From: Owenia fusiformis
Lineage: Eukaryota > Annelida > Polychaeta > Sabellida > Oweniidae
Length of the DNA stretch: 64,000 nt
NCBI GenBank assembly: GCA_903813345.2
Contig: CAIIXF020000009.1
Coordinates: forward strand, 22,035,759-22,099,758
Direction of reading: 5' to 3'
In this document: positions 12,101 through 27,100 of the stretch, piece by piece
Position numbering within the stretch: the stretch's first letter is position 1
Layout of the letters: every line of letters begins with the position of its first letter
Notes under the pieces: model-generated
Databases searched by the model: none
The model's input: only the letters and a program-made list of their open reading frames with translations
Told to the model about the DNA's origin: nothing
Position numbers and translations under genes: made by a program

Positions 12101-15100
12101 TTACCTCTCAACGACAAACAATAAACACTACTTCAATACACATGGGAATTCACAATTTATATACCAGGAGACAACATAATTTCTACTATAATTGCTTCAT
12201 GGCTCATTGCTCTTGAAATTAACTGATTTGAGTTTCTAAAAATGGTTAAAAAATGAGAATGTGGATTATTGCACACTTTTAAAAGTGGATAGTCCATGTG
12301 ACATATTTTTGAAATGATCTTTGGTAAACATTTAATTTTTAAAAGCAATAAAGGTTAATAATTTATTCAAATTCCTGTATTTTTGTTTTATAAAAATCAA
12401 ACTTCAATAACAAAACAATCAAATAAATATAAATCATGTAACTTTGACTCCATATAACATTTTTAAGCTCTGAAAACCTTTAACAAATATTAAGCTAGGG
12501 CATTAGAATAAAACACATTTCTGTCTCCCTATGACTTGCCCGTTAGCTGATATATAAAATCTAATTATGGTAATTTACATCTAAAATAACATCTACTGGA
12601 TTGTACTTTTCATCATAAATAAGATAATAGCATCATCTAATTTCTATAATAACTTCTCTTATAGTATAACTGGTAACTTCTCTTGAATTTTATTATAGAA
12701 TTCCTAAATCTATTGCTTTAATATAGAAACTACAGTATGATGTTATTATAAAAAACAGCTAACATTAAACTGAAAAGATTATTTTAGAAATGGTTTGATA
12801 ATTGTGTTAAGATACACATTGTATTGTAGTATTGATAGGACAATAATATAAATGAAGTATGGTATCGGATAACTTTATGAGTTAAAAGTATGTTCTAAAA
12901 TAGCAGTAAACTTTGAGAATGATCTACAAATAATTAACTTAGCTAAATTCAAATTATGGAAAAGCAAAATATCAAATTTGAAATAATAAATGTAACTTGT
13001 TCTTACCAAAATTTTAAAAATATAAAGTCCAGGTTCAGAGAGCCTAAATACCATCAAATGATAAATTGTCAGTTGTGCTCCAAATTTTTCTCCAAATTCA
13101 AATAAAATTCTCCATAAGACATAATTATATAGGTTTCAGGGTATGATTTGCTTGACAAGATTTAGTTATAGACTCTTGGGCTGTTTCTCGAAGTTATCCA
13201 AAATTATGATTAGTGAAATGGAGTTTTCCTTTAGGGTATCGCTGTGGCAATACGTAAAGACGAATTGAATTTCTGGGTTTATTATCAACAAAATTTCTGA
13301 GAAACTGAGACTTTGTATATAGTAGATGGCTATTTAGAAATATGGCAAAACACTTATGTACACTTTGACTTGAATATCAGCTGCTCTTGTTTTTTCTTGA
13401 TAATCATTTATTTCATATATATATAATAATACAATATGTAGTACAATAGTAAAGTTTGACTACAAGTACAAGTTACAAGTAACATACTGTAAAACGGGTA
13501 ATTTTGACACCGGGAAATTTTAGCGATTTTTCAATTTTAGGGGGTTTTAGCGCGGGAAATTTTAGCGAAATGAAGATTAATCTTTAAAAAATCAAATTAG
13601 CGAAATGCATTAGAAATTTTATAATTTATGGCAGAAGAAGAATGACGGACATGACAGAGGAATTATCAAAATGTAACACTTCTAAAGCACATGGTATTGG
13701 TCCAGACTACTGTAATCTCATCTGACTAATCACAAAATCACGGTAGCATTTAAAATCGTTGATTTTTCGGTCCAAACTAATCTCAAATTACAAACCGGAA
13801 GTCGAGCACTGATCGAAAAGCTTCTTAAATACTAGTATTCATGTAGTTTCGCGGGAATTTGCAAATTTTAGCGCCCGGTTTATTTTAACCCCGGTTTATT
13901 TTAGCGAATTGAATTTTTAGCGAAACTATAGCGATCGCTAACAATCGCTAACAATTACCCCTCGCTAACAATACCCGTTTTACAGTAATTGTCTTGTCTT
14001 TCCTAACTAATATCCTAACAATTGTGCTATAAGAATACTGTTTGTCCACATTTGTGTTGGTCATTTTATAGAGACTATATTCATAGGAAATTCAATTATT
14101 TTAAGCACCCAAGAGGCAGCATAATGGTTGGTGAGGCGGATCTCTTCTCAGGTCGTAAATATGGATTAGCTTCATTTACAAAATTGGACCTGACAAGGAC
14201 AGCATATGTTCAATTCTTATGAGAATGCACAAAGGCAACCTAAGAACACAGATAAATGATACAAAATCCTTACCACCCATTATAACTATAGATGTAGGTT
14301 AGATATTGAGTGGTTAAGATAATGATAAGATAAGTACAAGAATGGTTTGACTAGAACATTGATAGATTGAATGTGGCAAATGAGAATTGAGATGCAGTAA
14401 TATTGGAGAATGAAGATAATTTCTCTATGTGAGATAAAGTACTTAGGAACATTTAGCTCACGAAGTTGCTTAATTTAACCATATCCAATGTCGTTACCTC
14501 TAATGGCTGTAATGAATAGACTAAAACCCTTTTATCCTGTTATCTCACTTAGATATTGTGGCAAATAGTTTTAGTAATAGAGGTTAGGATTCAGTCCCAT
14601 TCAGCAAAAATATGAGCATATAGGAAGGAAAGATTAAATTAGGTTAAAGGAGTGGTATCGATATGGAGAACTTTTTGAACACAAGTTTCTCTTAAACCAG
14701 TCATAAAAAAATCTAAAAATTTAACACATCGTCAATTTAATGGTCATCTTTTGAATGGTAACAATATAATTTGAAAAATATAATATATTATACTTTCATC
14801 TATATTGTTTTAGAAAACACATCAAACACTAGTTTTGTTCTTGGCATCATGTTTCCAGAGTAAAATGAAACATCTTTCCGAACCTCATTGGAACAAAACG
14901 ACATAAACACAACATGTTTAGGTCTCTCAATATTGTAATTGTACAAAGGAAATTTTTGGTTGATTTTAAAAAAGTATCTTGTTAATGAAATAAAAGTTTT
15001 ATCTTGATTTTTATCGATTTTGCGATATTTTGTTTTAATTTTTTGAATACTTTTTTAAAATCAACCAAAAATTCCTTTGTATAACTATAATATTGAGAGG

Positions 15101-18100
15101 TCTAAAACATGTTTTATATGCTATTTTGTTCCAACAAGGTTCGGAAAGACATTTAATTTCATTCTCAAGAATTGGTAGAAAGGAGCAAAAACAATTGCAC
15201 TAAAAAAACAAAAAAATTTAACAAAAACAGTTATATAAAATATTTCTAAATAATTTTTCATTAAATTGTTGTCATCAGTCAACATTACATGAATTTTTTT
15301 TATTTATTTATTTGCCAAACACTTTTTAATCAGTGGCACAATGAAAAATTCCAGTGTGGCAGTACATAAAACAAATACGTATACATAAAATACAGTACAA
15401 TACAGATAGATAGATAAAATAAATATGTTTAATTGTCCACATGTTATGAGTTTAAAATATCGTTATTTATAGTCACTAAAAATTGTTTGACACACTTGTC
15501 AAACAAGAATCCTTGGTCTTTGCCCCAAATGCTAAAAACAACATCTCCTAGGCACCACTTTAATTTTCATTTAAAGGAAGCGTTAAGAACATATTAAATA
15601 CATCAGGGGAACATGAGGTTTTAATTCTGTTGTAAAATTCATTTCTTTCACGTTGGTTGTGACTACATGTAAAAAATCTGTGTGTTAAATCATAGATTGG
15701 ATGAAGGGAACAAAGTTTGCAAAAACCATCATCACATTTTCTTCTTTTGAGGTCAGTTCCAATACCTAAACACCCAGTTCTGGCTTTGAACTTCAATCTC
15801 TGTCCAACAAAATCATTACTTGAAGTAAGGTAATTCTCCAGAAATGGGGTTTGTTTGATTGATTCATAAAATTCTAGTGAAGATTTCGAGGAACATTCAG
15901 ATAGAAAATTACTTTTGTGTTGTTGGGAGGATATGGTCAAAAAAGAATCATACCATTCATTGTCATCTCTAACACAACATCATCAAGGCCATGTTCAATG
16001 TCAATTAAAATGTATGTTTTCAAAATATGGCCAACATGTTTTTACTCTTCCCTTGAAATTTTCAAACAGTTTATCAAAAATTGCCTTTTGTAGGCCGTCC
16101 CTCATGGAGAACTTAAGATATAAAAAGTAATCAATTTGTCTTTTCTGAATAATGTTAATAATACTTCTCCAGCCAAGGTCACCTAACATTGCTGCCTTGG
16201 CAGGGTTACATTTAAGTTGAAAAATTGATTTGGCCAATTGATATTGCATTGAAGAAAGGGTCTTTTCAGAGGTCTTGTCAAGAATTAGAATTTAAAATAC
16301 CGTGTTTTTTACAGAATGTTTTCAATGATTGGTTTAAGAGAAAAACATTGTTGAATTCAGTTCTCCATATCGATACCACTCCTTTAAATAATTTAAAAAC
16401 CATATGCTTTGCTATGTCATTCCTTTAGGGAAATTATAGATGGAATATGTATTTGAAAGATTTCTTTTATATTTTTTTTAAAGTTTAAATCTCACCCAAG
16501 TTTGGCTCTTATAATGTCCCAATCATACACTGCCATGAAATAAAAACATTCTCTTCAACTAATCACTAGAGTTGATAAGTTTTGGGCATGTTGATACAGT
16601 CCCAGTTGAGCTATTTTCAATATTTTAAGAAAAATTCACATGTATGTATAGTTTCTATCCTACAATGTCATATTGTGAATTAAGTTCTCATAAAACAACT
16701 TTCTATAGATACAAAAATATCAAGAAGATAATTGACAGTGTTATTCCAAAATTAGAATGTTACAGTTCTAGATTTACTCGAGTCTCTAGCCAATTCTTGG
16801 CTAGAAGTAATTTCATCTGGAATACCGTGAATGCCATTTGAAAATGGCTGGCGTGTCATAATTTTATTGAATATTTTAAAAATCGCCAGATAAATAAATC
16901 ATAAATTAAAATGGGACCGGCTCAGCTCTTTGATGAGATATTGCATGATTTCGTTTAAAATAAAAACAAATGGCTCCAAGATAAAGGGCGATATTCGAAA
17001 ACTGGACGAAAAGTTGTTAATGTCTGACATTAGTAACTGGCTGTAAATTCTAAGTTAGCGATCCAGAAGATGTGAACTAATACATTGATCACTTCATTTG
17101 TGTTTTGGAATTTTTGCTGAGGTAATAAGACCAAAACTCGCAATTCAAATTGTGAACTGGAAAGGGGATCATTATTCTTTCCAAATTTTCAATTTATTTG
17201 TAGACAATATTGGCAGTGATCTAACCTGGTCAATTATTCTTCCCTTGACATTTTCAACAGCATTTTCATCAACCAGAGATAAAAGCTTTTCCTGCCTTTA
17301 TTCATCTCTGAATGATTTTTTAGAATTCCCATCCTGTGATGTGTGTCATAAAGTAATACATCTAAGTGAATGATAAATGAGTCGATTAGATCTGTGACTT
17401 GTAACACCCTGGCTTACAAATTACATGACAAATTGCTGCATCTGTCTATTGAACTGATCTAGGTTTGATCTTGTAGCAATCAAGTATTGAACATGGAAAC
17501 AGGAAATAGTCTAATTGTTTGATAAATGTGGGAGTGTGATCATGGTCATGTTTTCAGGTTGATGGTAATAATTAACCTCTTCACTACCGAGAGTGACGAG
17601 ATTTCTTGTCACCTAAAAATGACCTTAAAACCTGGAGAGAAGGGATAATCTGTCACAAAAATGTTCATTTAGATTGCTCTAATTTGAACAATTTTCATCC
17701 AGTTTACACAAAATATGTTTTGAAATGTGTAGAAATGATTTCTGCTGACTAATTTCTCTAAATTGAGCATGGCCCCTGTTATGTAGTAAAATGTCAAAAG
17801 CTGGTAAAAACGAACAATTCTCTCTTTTCAGATGGTTTTAGAGCCTGGGATTCAGGAGGTTAATGAACATACAGGCAGAATATAGAATTCAAACAAGTGT
17901 TCTCTATCTCTTGAAACAGTGTATTATAGACATTGAACTGTCCAATATGCTATCATTTGAGTCCCAGCACCACCCCAAACATATATTTTGTTTGATTGGC
18001 AACAGTAGGACTGGACTAAGATTATTGATTTTACGGATGTTGAAATAACGAATAATTGCAGTTGTACATATAACCAGAATGTAAGTAAAACAAACGTTTT

Positions 18101-21100
18101 AGAAGTGATTACTTGATGAATGATCGAAGTAATATGAAAATATCAATGTTATCAGAATAACATACATAATTAACACAAAGACCATTTATTAATGTTAATA
18201 TTTTACAATGTAATCCTCCATGCTGAGGACAGGACTTTTCTAAAGTGGGGAGTAGTGTTGCACAAAAGATGTGAGAGACATTTGTTATTACCTCAGATTC
18301 AATTTCCTGGCTTAGAAGATTATTTAGAATTTATTGACAGTAATTCCTTTGATGTATTGTCAATTACATCGCTAATTCTGGGTCAGGACTTTGCAAGTAG
18401 AAATTTTGTTCAACATTATTCTGCTAGTTGAACGCTGCTAGAAGAATTCATGTTAATACTCCAAAGTAAAATTCAACCAGAAATGGGACAAACGTTCTCA
18501 CTAAGACAATATTAAATCATCTATAATCCCTGAGGCGCAATTGACGTTTCTAACAGAAATGAAGTTAATTTAATTTGATTGAACAGTTCAGTATCACACC
18601 CCAACAGCTCCAATTGGTTTAAGTGCAGATGGCTTCATCAAATGAAAGGATTTTGTGATGTGTTATGTAAGACCAAGGATCAAATGATATCGCTACCACT
18701 TCCAAAAAGTCATCTTGTTCAGTTCTATTATTTGTACTGCTTCTGTCAAACATATCAGCCTTATATAGAAATATAAGTGCCCGTAAAACAAGCTTATAAC
18801 AGCATAATATCATTTCACATAGCATTTTATGAGCTATATGCCATCAATGTGCATTTAGGGTATATGCTATATATTATCATTTTACATTTGGGATAATGTC
18901 AACAGATCATTTTGTTAGGGTGTGTTGCTATAACAACACCCATCAACAGCCGAGCATCTGCCAGTTCATAATTTTGTTGAAATACGCAATGCATTGCGAG
19001 AAACACTTTTAATTTCCAACTGGATGTAGCGTAATAGCTAAAACTGCTCCACAGTGCTCCAGGAAAGTAATCACTAAAACAAGTCATTAAAATAATCTTT
19101 AGTACCTTTTGTTCTTTTACAGGAAATAAAGACTTTGAGAGACTACTGCTCAAAAGGATGTCTGTTAACTTGACACCATTTCTTCTATTAAGCCTACACT
19201 GGGAGTACTCCATGTAAATGAACAAATGTGAATTTCTTGTAGATTTGGGACACAGCTGGGCAAGAGCGGTTCCGCAGTGTGACACATGCCTATTACAGAG
19301 ATGCCCAGGGTACTATATAGCCGTATTGTAGCACTATAATTGTCTAGCTTGTCATGTAGTCTTAGTTTATAGAGCCTTATCACAACAGCATTCTTTCAAT
19401 CTTGATTTTCGATTCCATCTTGCACCCTTAACAGTCTATGACCATGTCATAGTACATGTGTATATTAAAGTACTAAAGACAAGAGAGAGTTCTGTCCACA
19501 TTTATGCTACATATGTACTGTGAAACCAACCTGTAAAAGGAACACCTCTAAAAGTGGAACACCTCTGTTTTAGTTTTTTCCGAGAAAAAAACGTTCAGTG
19601 TGGGTAGGTGTTCAGAGAGGGTAAATTATACAGAAGTCAGTCAGTGTGGAGGAGGGGTGGCTACTAGAGACAGGTGTTCACGAGAAAGAGGTGTTCATTA
19701 AGACAGGTTTTACTGTATGCTTTTTTATAATCAAATTAAAGGTATTTAGAAATAGGTTTATATTGTGACATTCATTTCTCAGATTTATGAAACATAATTC
19801 AGGAAATCATATTTATTTAGTTTGAACATTGTATTTGCTTCTCGTGAAATTGCTGTTTTTCTAGTTTATAAAATATATACTGTTATTCACTGAATGCTTG
19901 TCGTATATAATAAGCTTTTACAACACTAAGAATATGTTAACATGATGTATTGCATGGGGAAAATACATTCTGAAAAAATACATTTATGAATGTTTAAGAT
20001 TATAGAGGATGAACGTCCTACTTTGCAATATTAATTACAAGTCTTGACACAAAAGTTCAAAAGAAAGTTAATAATTCATCTCAATTTGTTGTTTAATGAA
20101 CTCGTGGTCATTTTTCACACGATGTTGGCATTTTTGTGGAATAAGGCTGAACCGAATCACTCATGGTATTAAAAAGTAACATTATATTTTACCAATAACA
20201 TGTCGAGACTGTCAATATTCTCATTAAAAATGCATAGAAAAGTAGTTCCGTTGGGTAACAATTATTGATATTTTTGATAGAAGTTGGCCCTGTGGACTGT
20301 TGAGACAAGAATATGTCAAAGATTTATATTGTATTTTGATTAATGAGTTTTTTTGGAGTTGGGTTATCGAGTAAAGAATTAGCACCATCACTCAGAGTTG
20401 TTATTCATTCACTTTTGTTAGCAATAACGCCATGTGGGTCTCACAGATACACATCTAATTACTTTATTCTGGAGTGTATTAAGAAGTGTAATGTTGACCA
20501 AAGGGGAATTATCGTCCAATAATTTACTCCACTACTTTTCCGACTGACCTTTTTATTGCTTTTCCCTAATGTATACAATACTGAATTTGTAACATCAAGT
20601 TATTTCCTAGACTGACCTTTAAATTGCCACTACCTAATTTATACATATTGAGTTAATCTAGTAATGCCTTCGTCACATTTTCTCCAATCTTTAACACCGG
20701 CACCCAGTTGATGAGAAATTTGTACGAAACTAAATGTAATTTTGAACCAAATACTTATCGGCCAGGTGCTGGTACTGAAAATCTGAGCACTTAATGTGAC
20801 CATGGCATAATTCATGTGCATGATTTCGAGTTATTCATGTACACTATCCTGTTTTCGAAACATATACAGATTCATATATTGTCAATCATTTTGACAACAA
20901 AAAAAGGAATAATGCATGTGCATTCTTTGGTGAATATATGGTGCACAAGAATATGGTATGTTTTTTAGTGTGACTTTTATATGGAATTCCAAAAATTGTA
21001 AATACATGTAGTTCTAAAACTGTCTCCTTATTGGATGACATACCTGTACAAACAGCAAAAAGCTCAAATTGGAAGATCTTATCATCTTAGTTCCATTTCC

Positions 21101-24100
21101 CCAAGATTTTCCATTCTTAATTAGTGCACATGAACCCAGAAATTAGTTTGACATGTAAATATTATCCTATAGAGGCTTATGCCCCATATCCATCATTGTC
21201 TTTGCATCAAAACATCACTTATCCAGAACAGTTTCGTTACGGAAGATTGGAGGAAAAGCCTCTGATTAAACTTTTTAACATAAATGACCTTAAAATAATT
21301 GAAAAACACCTAAGAGTTCTTAAAATTTCTTAACTTAATTGGGTTCATATGCAAATAAAATTGTCCTAAATCTTTCAATGAGAAGTATTTAATCAACAAA
21401 TCAGAATAATTGAAAAACACCTAAGAGTTCTTAAAATTTCTTAACTTAATTGGGTTCATTTGCGAATAAAATTTGTCTTAAATCTTTCAATGAGAAGTAT
21501 TTAATCAACAAATCAGTTGTATCCTTTAAACTTTTTCATACCTTAGGATTTATGATCAGTTCTCTGGGGGTATAAGTAGGATTTTGTAATTTATTGATAC
21601 ATTTTGCACTCAATATTTGTTTAATTAGGCAATTTGGCTGTTAATCTAACAGAACAATGCAGTTACAATGCTATTTTGATGAAGCAAGCGAAAACTGTTT
21701 ATTTTCCGAAAGGTTATTCCGACAATTTCATTGACTGGAAATGAAGTATTGTCTCTGACACTCTGTGAATGTTTTGCAACTAAATTATTGATTGAATTTC
21801 GTAATTTGTTTTGGATCACCACACTTCTCTTTACAATATCTTATCTAAGGGAATTAAAATTGATTTTCATTGTCTGTTTCAAATGGTTGCATATTAGTTT
21901 ATTTTTTCTGTATAAGAAGGAGATTTTTCAGTTATTTCCACATATTTTCTGATTCTAAAGTATATAGAATAGTTTGTTATCTGAGCACAGTGTTTGAAGA
22001 TGGTTTAAGTTTGAAGTATCTTGAATTGTCAACTGATTGAAGGTTGTTATATAGAAATCAGTCGTCCTTTCTGATGTATTACACTGAACTAAAAGGCTAC
22101 GCCAAGAGGCATACCAAGTAAACTGATGGGCTAATAGAAAAAAGAATGAAAATATATACAATATACATTCAAATAATATCATGACTTGCCCACATTGATA
22201 CATTTAGTGTTAATACTGTCTGCATTGATCTTCTTTCAAGTGCTTGATTTCACTTAGCAGAATATGAAATTCAATCAAATATAATACCACAGGGAATCAA
22301 GCTATTCAGTTCAGAGTACCTGTTTTGAAATATTGCAATTCCCAGACATTTAAATATTTCATGGCATTTATTATGAGAACTGTTTTTAGCCTGGATTAAG
22401 GGCTTTACAGTATTATGTATAAAATCAACATCGAATAGCGTGTTTGATTTAGGAAAATGCTCAAATATATCATGATTTTTCTTGACATTCCCTTTAATGG
22501 TGCAAAACAAGTGGGAACCAGGAGATTTATATAAGGGTTACTCGGCTGTAAATCATAGAATGCGTTAATTTCCTGTTTCATTTTGAGATCATTATGTTAT
22601 AAAAATTGGCAATTTATGATGATGCAACTACAATTTCTTTATTACAAGATAATAAACAGTAATAGATTGCGTTCCTGATTACACCACTGCCAAGCTTGGC
22701 AAATGTCAATTGGAAAATACAACAGGCAAATTTTCTTATAAAATGTTATTTTGTAAAATGAATAGAAATAATGATATAAAACAAGAAACACTTAAATACA
22801 GTAAAATAACTATTGGTAAATCACACATTTAACCCGCCTCATTATTGTTTGATGAATCGTTTACAATTCTCGTTCAGTTATCATTATTTCCAATTTTATG
22901 AGTAGGTACTGTACTTTTCTCATTGTCGTTGTGAGGAAAGACATTAATTCAACAAAAGCTTTTTGAAGATAATTTAGTGACTTCTTGCATTATTGTGAGA
23001 TTACCTTGAATCATTTATAGGGTTTATATCCCCTATAGACTGTTAATTTACAGTCGGATATGACTTTTTGAATGTTAGGTCTCGTGAGACATAATGTATG
23101 CTTCACTAATACACTGATAGCGAAATATCCAATTATAAATATAGATCTTTCTTTGTGACTGATATAAAAATTGGTTGTGTGGGTGGAATTTTATATACCG
23201 GTTTACAATCATTGTCCATTGCAAAGTTTGCCTCATGGCTGATCTTCCATTTTCCCCTGCATAGTTTGACTCTGCCTCATGGCTGATCTTCCATTCTCCC
23301 CTGCATAAGTTTGACTCTGCCTCATGGCTGGTCTTCCATTCTCCCCTGCATAGTTTGACTCTGCCTCATGGCTGATCTTCCATTGTCCACTGCATAGTTT
23401 GACTCTGCCTCATGGCTGATCTTCCATTGTCCACTGCATAGTTTGACTCTGCCTCATGGCTGATCTTCCATTGTCCACTGCATAGTTTGACTCTGCCTCA
23501 TGGCTGATCTTCCATTGTCCACTGCATAGTTTGACTCTGCCTTATGGCTTGTCTGCCATTCTCACCTACATGGCTTGCCTTCCATTGACTCCTTGGATAG
23601 TTTGACTCTGCCTAGTACCTACATAGCTGGCCTTTCATTCTCCTTTGCGCAGTTTGATGTGTATATGGCTGGCCTACCGATCTATTATACAATTGCTGAT
23701 CAAACAGAATCATTATTCAAGGGATTGTTCAAAATACCCAAAATAATTTTGGCGTTGCAGTTTCTATTTTTAAGCTGTCTTGTATTTTGTCTTTTTTATT
23801 TTATTTTGAAGGTATTTTAGTGTGTGGCAGTATACACTATAACTGCAGTGCTTTGCACCAGTACAATGATAAATACAAATGTAGAATCTTAATGTTAAAG
23901 AATGATCATTAGGACATTTCTTTGTATTTTGAAATCCATTTTATTATGTCACCACCACAAGTGGCGACATATTGTTATAGTCTCCAACGTTTTTGTGGAC
24001 AGTGGTTGGTATTCGTCTGTCAGTTGTTCAGGCATTCATCATCTGCCTTGTTATTTTTCTTGTACAAGCAGTTTATTCATTATATACTTATTCAGTCTTC

Positions 24101-27100
24101 ATAATATGATACATGTCCAAGTAATCTTGTTCAGATATACTATATCAGTATATGTACATTTTACATGTTGTGTTTATTTTGACTTATATTATACATTTTC
24201 GTTGTTGTTTTCAATTTTTCATTCACCCATTACAGTACATCCTCTGCAAGGTTCATTGACACATTGCATACTATAATGTTGTACAAACTGATCAATCATA
24301 ATAAAATGTAATCTATTTTATTTTTGTATCACTCAATGTTAGCTGCATTTTGTTATATACATGTATATATTAGATGTATATAACAACATTGTACATTGCA
24401 CAGTCAAACACATTGTATCAATTAGCTAGATATATTGTATCTTACCTAGTTATTGAGTTCTGTTATTTATTTCTGGCAAAAATTATATACATAAAAATTA
24501 TGTGACATCTTGAGAATGAAATTCCCAGGAATTTTTGTCAAGTGCTTTTTTCAAGTGTTACCTTGCATGATAAAACATTGGTGAAAATCTTGATTGTAAC
24601 ATATACAATGCCAGTTTAAACTATTTCGAAGTCCCCGTTGGTTTAGATAAAACAATCTGATATAAGGAGAGATAAAATTGCATTATCAGTGGCAAGCTGT
24701 GAAGTGAGTAATACAATTGACGATGGTCAATCCGCCAAGTTAAATAGCAGCTAAAAAATTTTAATTTGCCCGAACCGCCAAATTAATAGTGCCAATTTAA
24801 AGCAATTTACAGTGTATTGTATTATTTTGTACAGAACTTTTATGTGCTGCTCTTTTTTTTATAAGAAAGCATGTGTATGAATAATATTTACGCATGTTCA
24901 TATATTATTAAGCTAAAACTAAATTTTTTTTCTTAAAAGTAACTGTTTGAGGGATTTAGACTTAGGTTATAGAGGTTAAATATGATATATTAAATATATA
25001 GTTCAAGTATGAAAATATAAAACAAATATTAATACGAATCTTAGAGAAGGCACAAATCGTCTCATTTTGAAGAAAAACAAGTTTCCTTAATTATTTGTGA
25101 CTTATTCATACAGTACTCTATGGTAACAAAATAAAATGAAATCTCAATTTGATACACTTGTAATGACTTCTCCATTTTGTGTTTACAGCTCTGTTATTGC
25201 TCTATGATGTCACAACAAAGGCCAGCTTTGATAATATAAGAGTAAGTGGCTCATTTTCTTCCTGGTTAATCTCATTTCATTACTCTGTTGATTTTGTAAC
25301 CATCCTCGTATCAAGAATGAGACTAAAAAGCTGCTCTTTGGAAAGAAGTTTAAATAGACTGAGTAGAGAGAAGTGGTTAGCTGTGCATGCTGTGATCTAT
25401 ATCAATATGAACTTGTATTATCTCACATGAATGTCGATCAAAACTGAAATATTCTGCAAATTAATGTTGCTCTTTCACAAAGTGAGCCAACTAAAATGAG
25501 GACATTTTTCAGTCTTCCCTACCTTAAAATATTTTTAATAATCACAAAAGTCATTTGTAATTATTTGTAATTAGTGCATAAAGTGTCTAAATGCATACTG
25601 CTATTTATACACACTTAATTCCTGTTTCTGTTACAGGCATGGCTTGCAGAAATTAATGAGTACGCTCAAGATGATGTTGTTATCATGTTGCTAGGGAACA
25701 AATCTGATATGACCAATGAGAGGGTGATACGCCGAGAAGATGGTGAGAGGTTAGCAAAGGTAAGGTTCTGTCAAGAAAGAGAATACCCCAGGATTCAGAG
25801 AAGACCATATTTTCAATGGAAATGTATATAGAGATGAACATTGTCATTGATTCGTCAAATGGCGAAATTTAAGGCACATCCAAATTTTTCTAAAAATGCT
25901 TTGAATAATATGCTCTTAATTTCAAGCGAGTTAACCAATATTCGAACATGACTGTATTCACTCCTTCTATAAACTGTGAACAAAGTCAACAATTTACTTG
26001 GGGTATATTCGCGAACAATACCCCTGGTGATCGAGTAATGTGTGACGTTATAATGACGGGCCATAGTAATTGCGGACCATAATGAATATTCGAAACATTT
26101 TGGTGAGTTTTCATGTTCGAATCGTAATATAGACCTCAGAGCAGGGGTAATTTTGTCAAATACACCCCTTAGGGCTAGGCACAAAAGCTTTCGAACCCCT
26201 CACTCCCTTCGGTCGTTCGGGTTACTGAAAACGTTTGTGCCTAAGCCCTGCGGGGTGTAATCGACGATATTACCCCTGCTATTCGGTCTATATTTCTTAA
26301 TTGTAGCCTGTTATTTCACCAAAAGATAAAGAAACATCACATCAATGTGTGGTTTTTGGAAACAAGAAGCAAGAGACGTAATTATGACATGAGGTTAACT
26401 CTAAGCTAATAGGTTTTTCGTTCGGTTGTTTCTGTCAAAAACTGTTCATGTCTTGACACCTAAAGAAAATGTGTCCCAGTATTGGCCAATATGATGAATG
26501 AATGATGGAGTTCTCTACACTACCATATCCCAGAGTTTGGATGAGCAGAGTTCCATTTTTACACTCTCATCAAGAAATACCTCATCCTTTCATCTAGCCA
26601 TACCCAATCAGATGGCTTAACAGAACGAAAGTGACCCAGAACCCCTACTTTTGAGTTCTTACCAACATCGAAACTGTAAAATTAATTGCAAGTAGTAACT
26701 GGGCCAAGTGTCCCCATGAGCTAGAACAAATTGCTGAAGGCCTTAGGTTGAACTGGGCTGTAATGGGCTAAATGTCTTGTATTGGAATATTGGATTCATG
26801 ATTTCATTTTCTTATGTTTCAGGAATATGGAGTGTGCTTTATGGAAACCAGTGCAAAAACAGGCCTTAACGTAGATTTAGCATTTATGGCAATAGCTAGG
26901 TATGTACGTAAGCAGTGAGTAAAGTGTCTTATTTTAGTGTTATGGGACTTAGGAGAGCCATTTATAAGATGTAGGTTTAGATTGAAAGGTCCAACATGAA
27001 CATGATAATAGATTTTTTCTTCATGTCAATATGATATATATATATAACACTGTCTCTCTCATGTAGCCTGGCTTGGTCCTCTTGTTACCATCCAAAGATT

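Noticed and set aside
21124-21333. 69-codon frame with [20 protein letters not shown]
   Set aside because: No family recognised, overlaps the 111-bp duplication and lies in an intron; may be a transposon scrap, but I cannot support it.
23902-24276. 124-codon frame in a Rab intron
   Set aside because: Low-complexity composition rich in Cys, His, Tyr and Phe; no motif, no splice chain and inside an intron.
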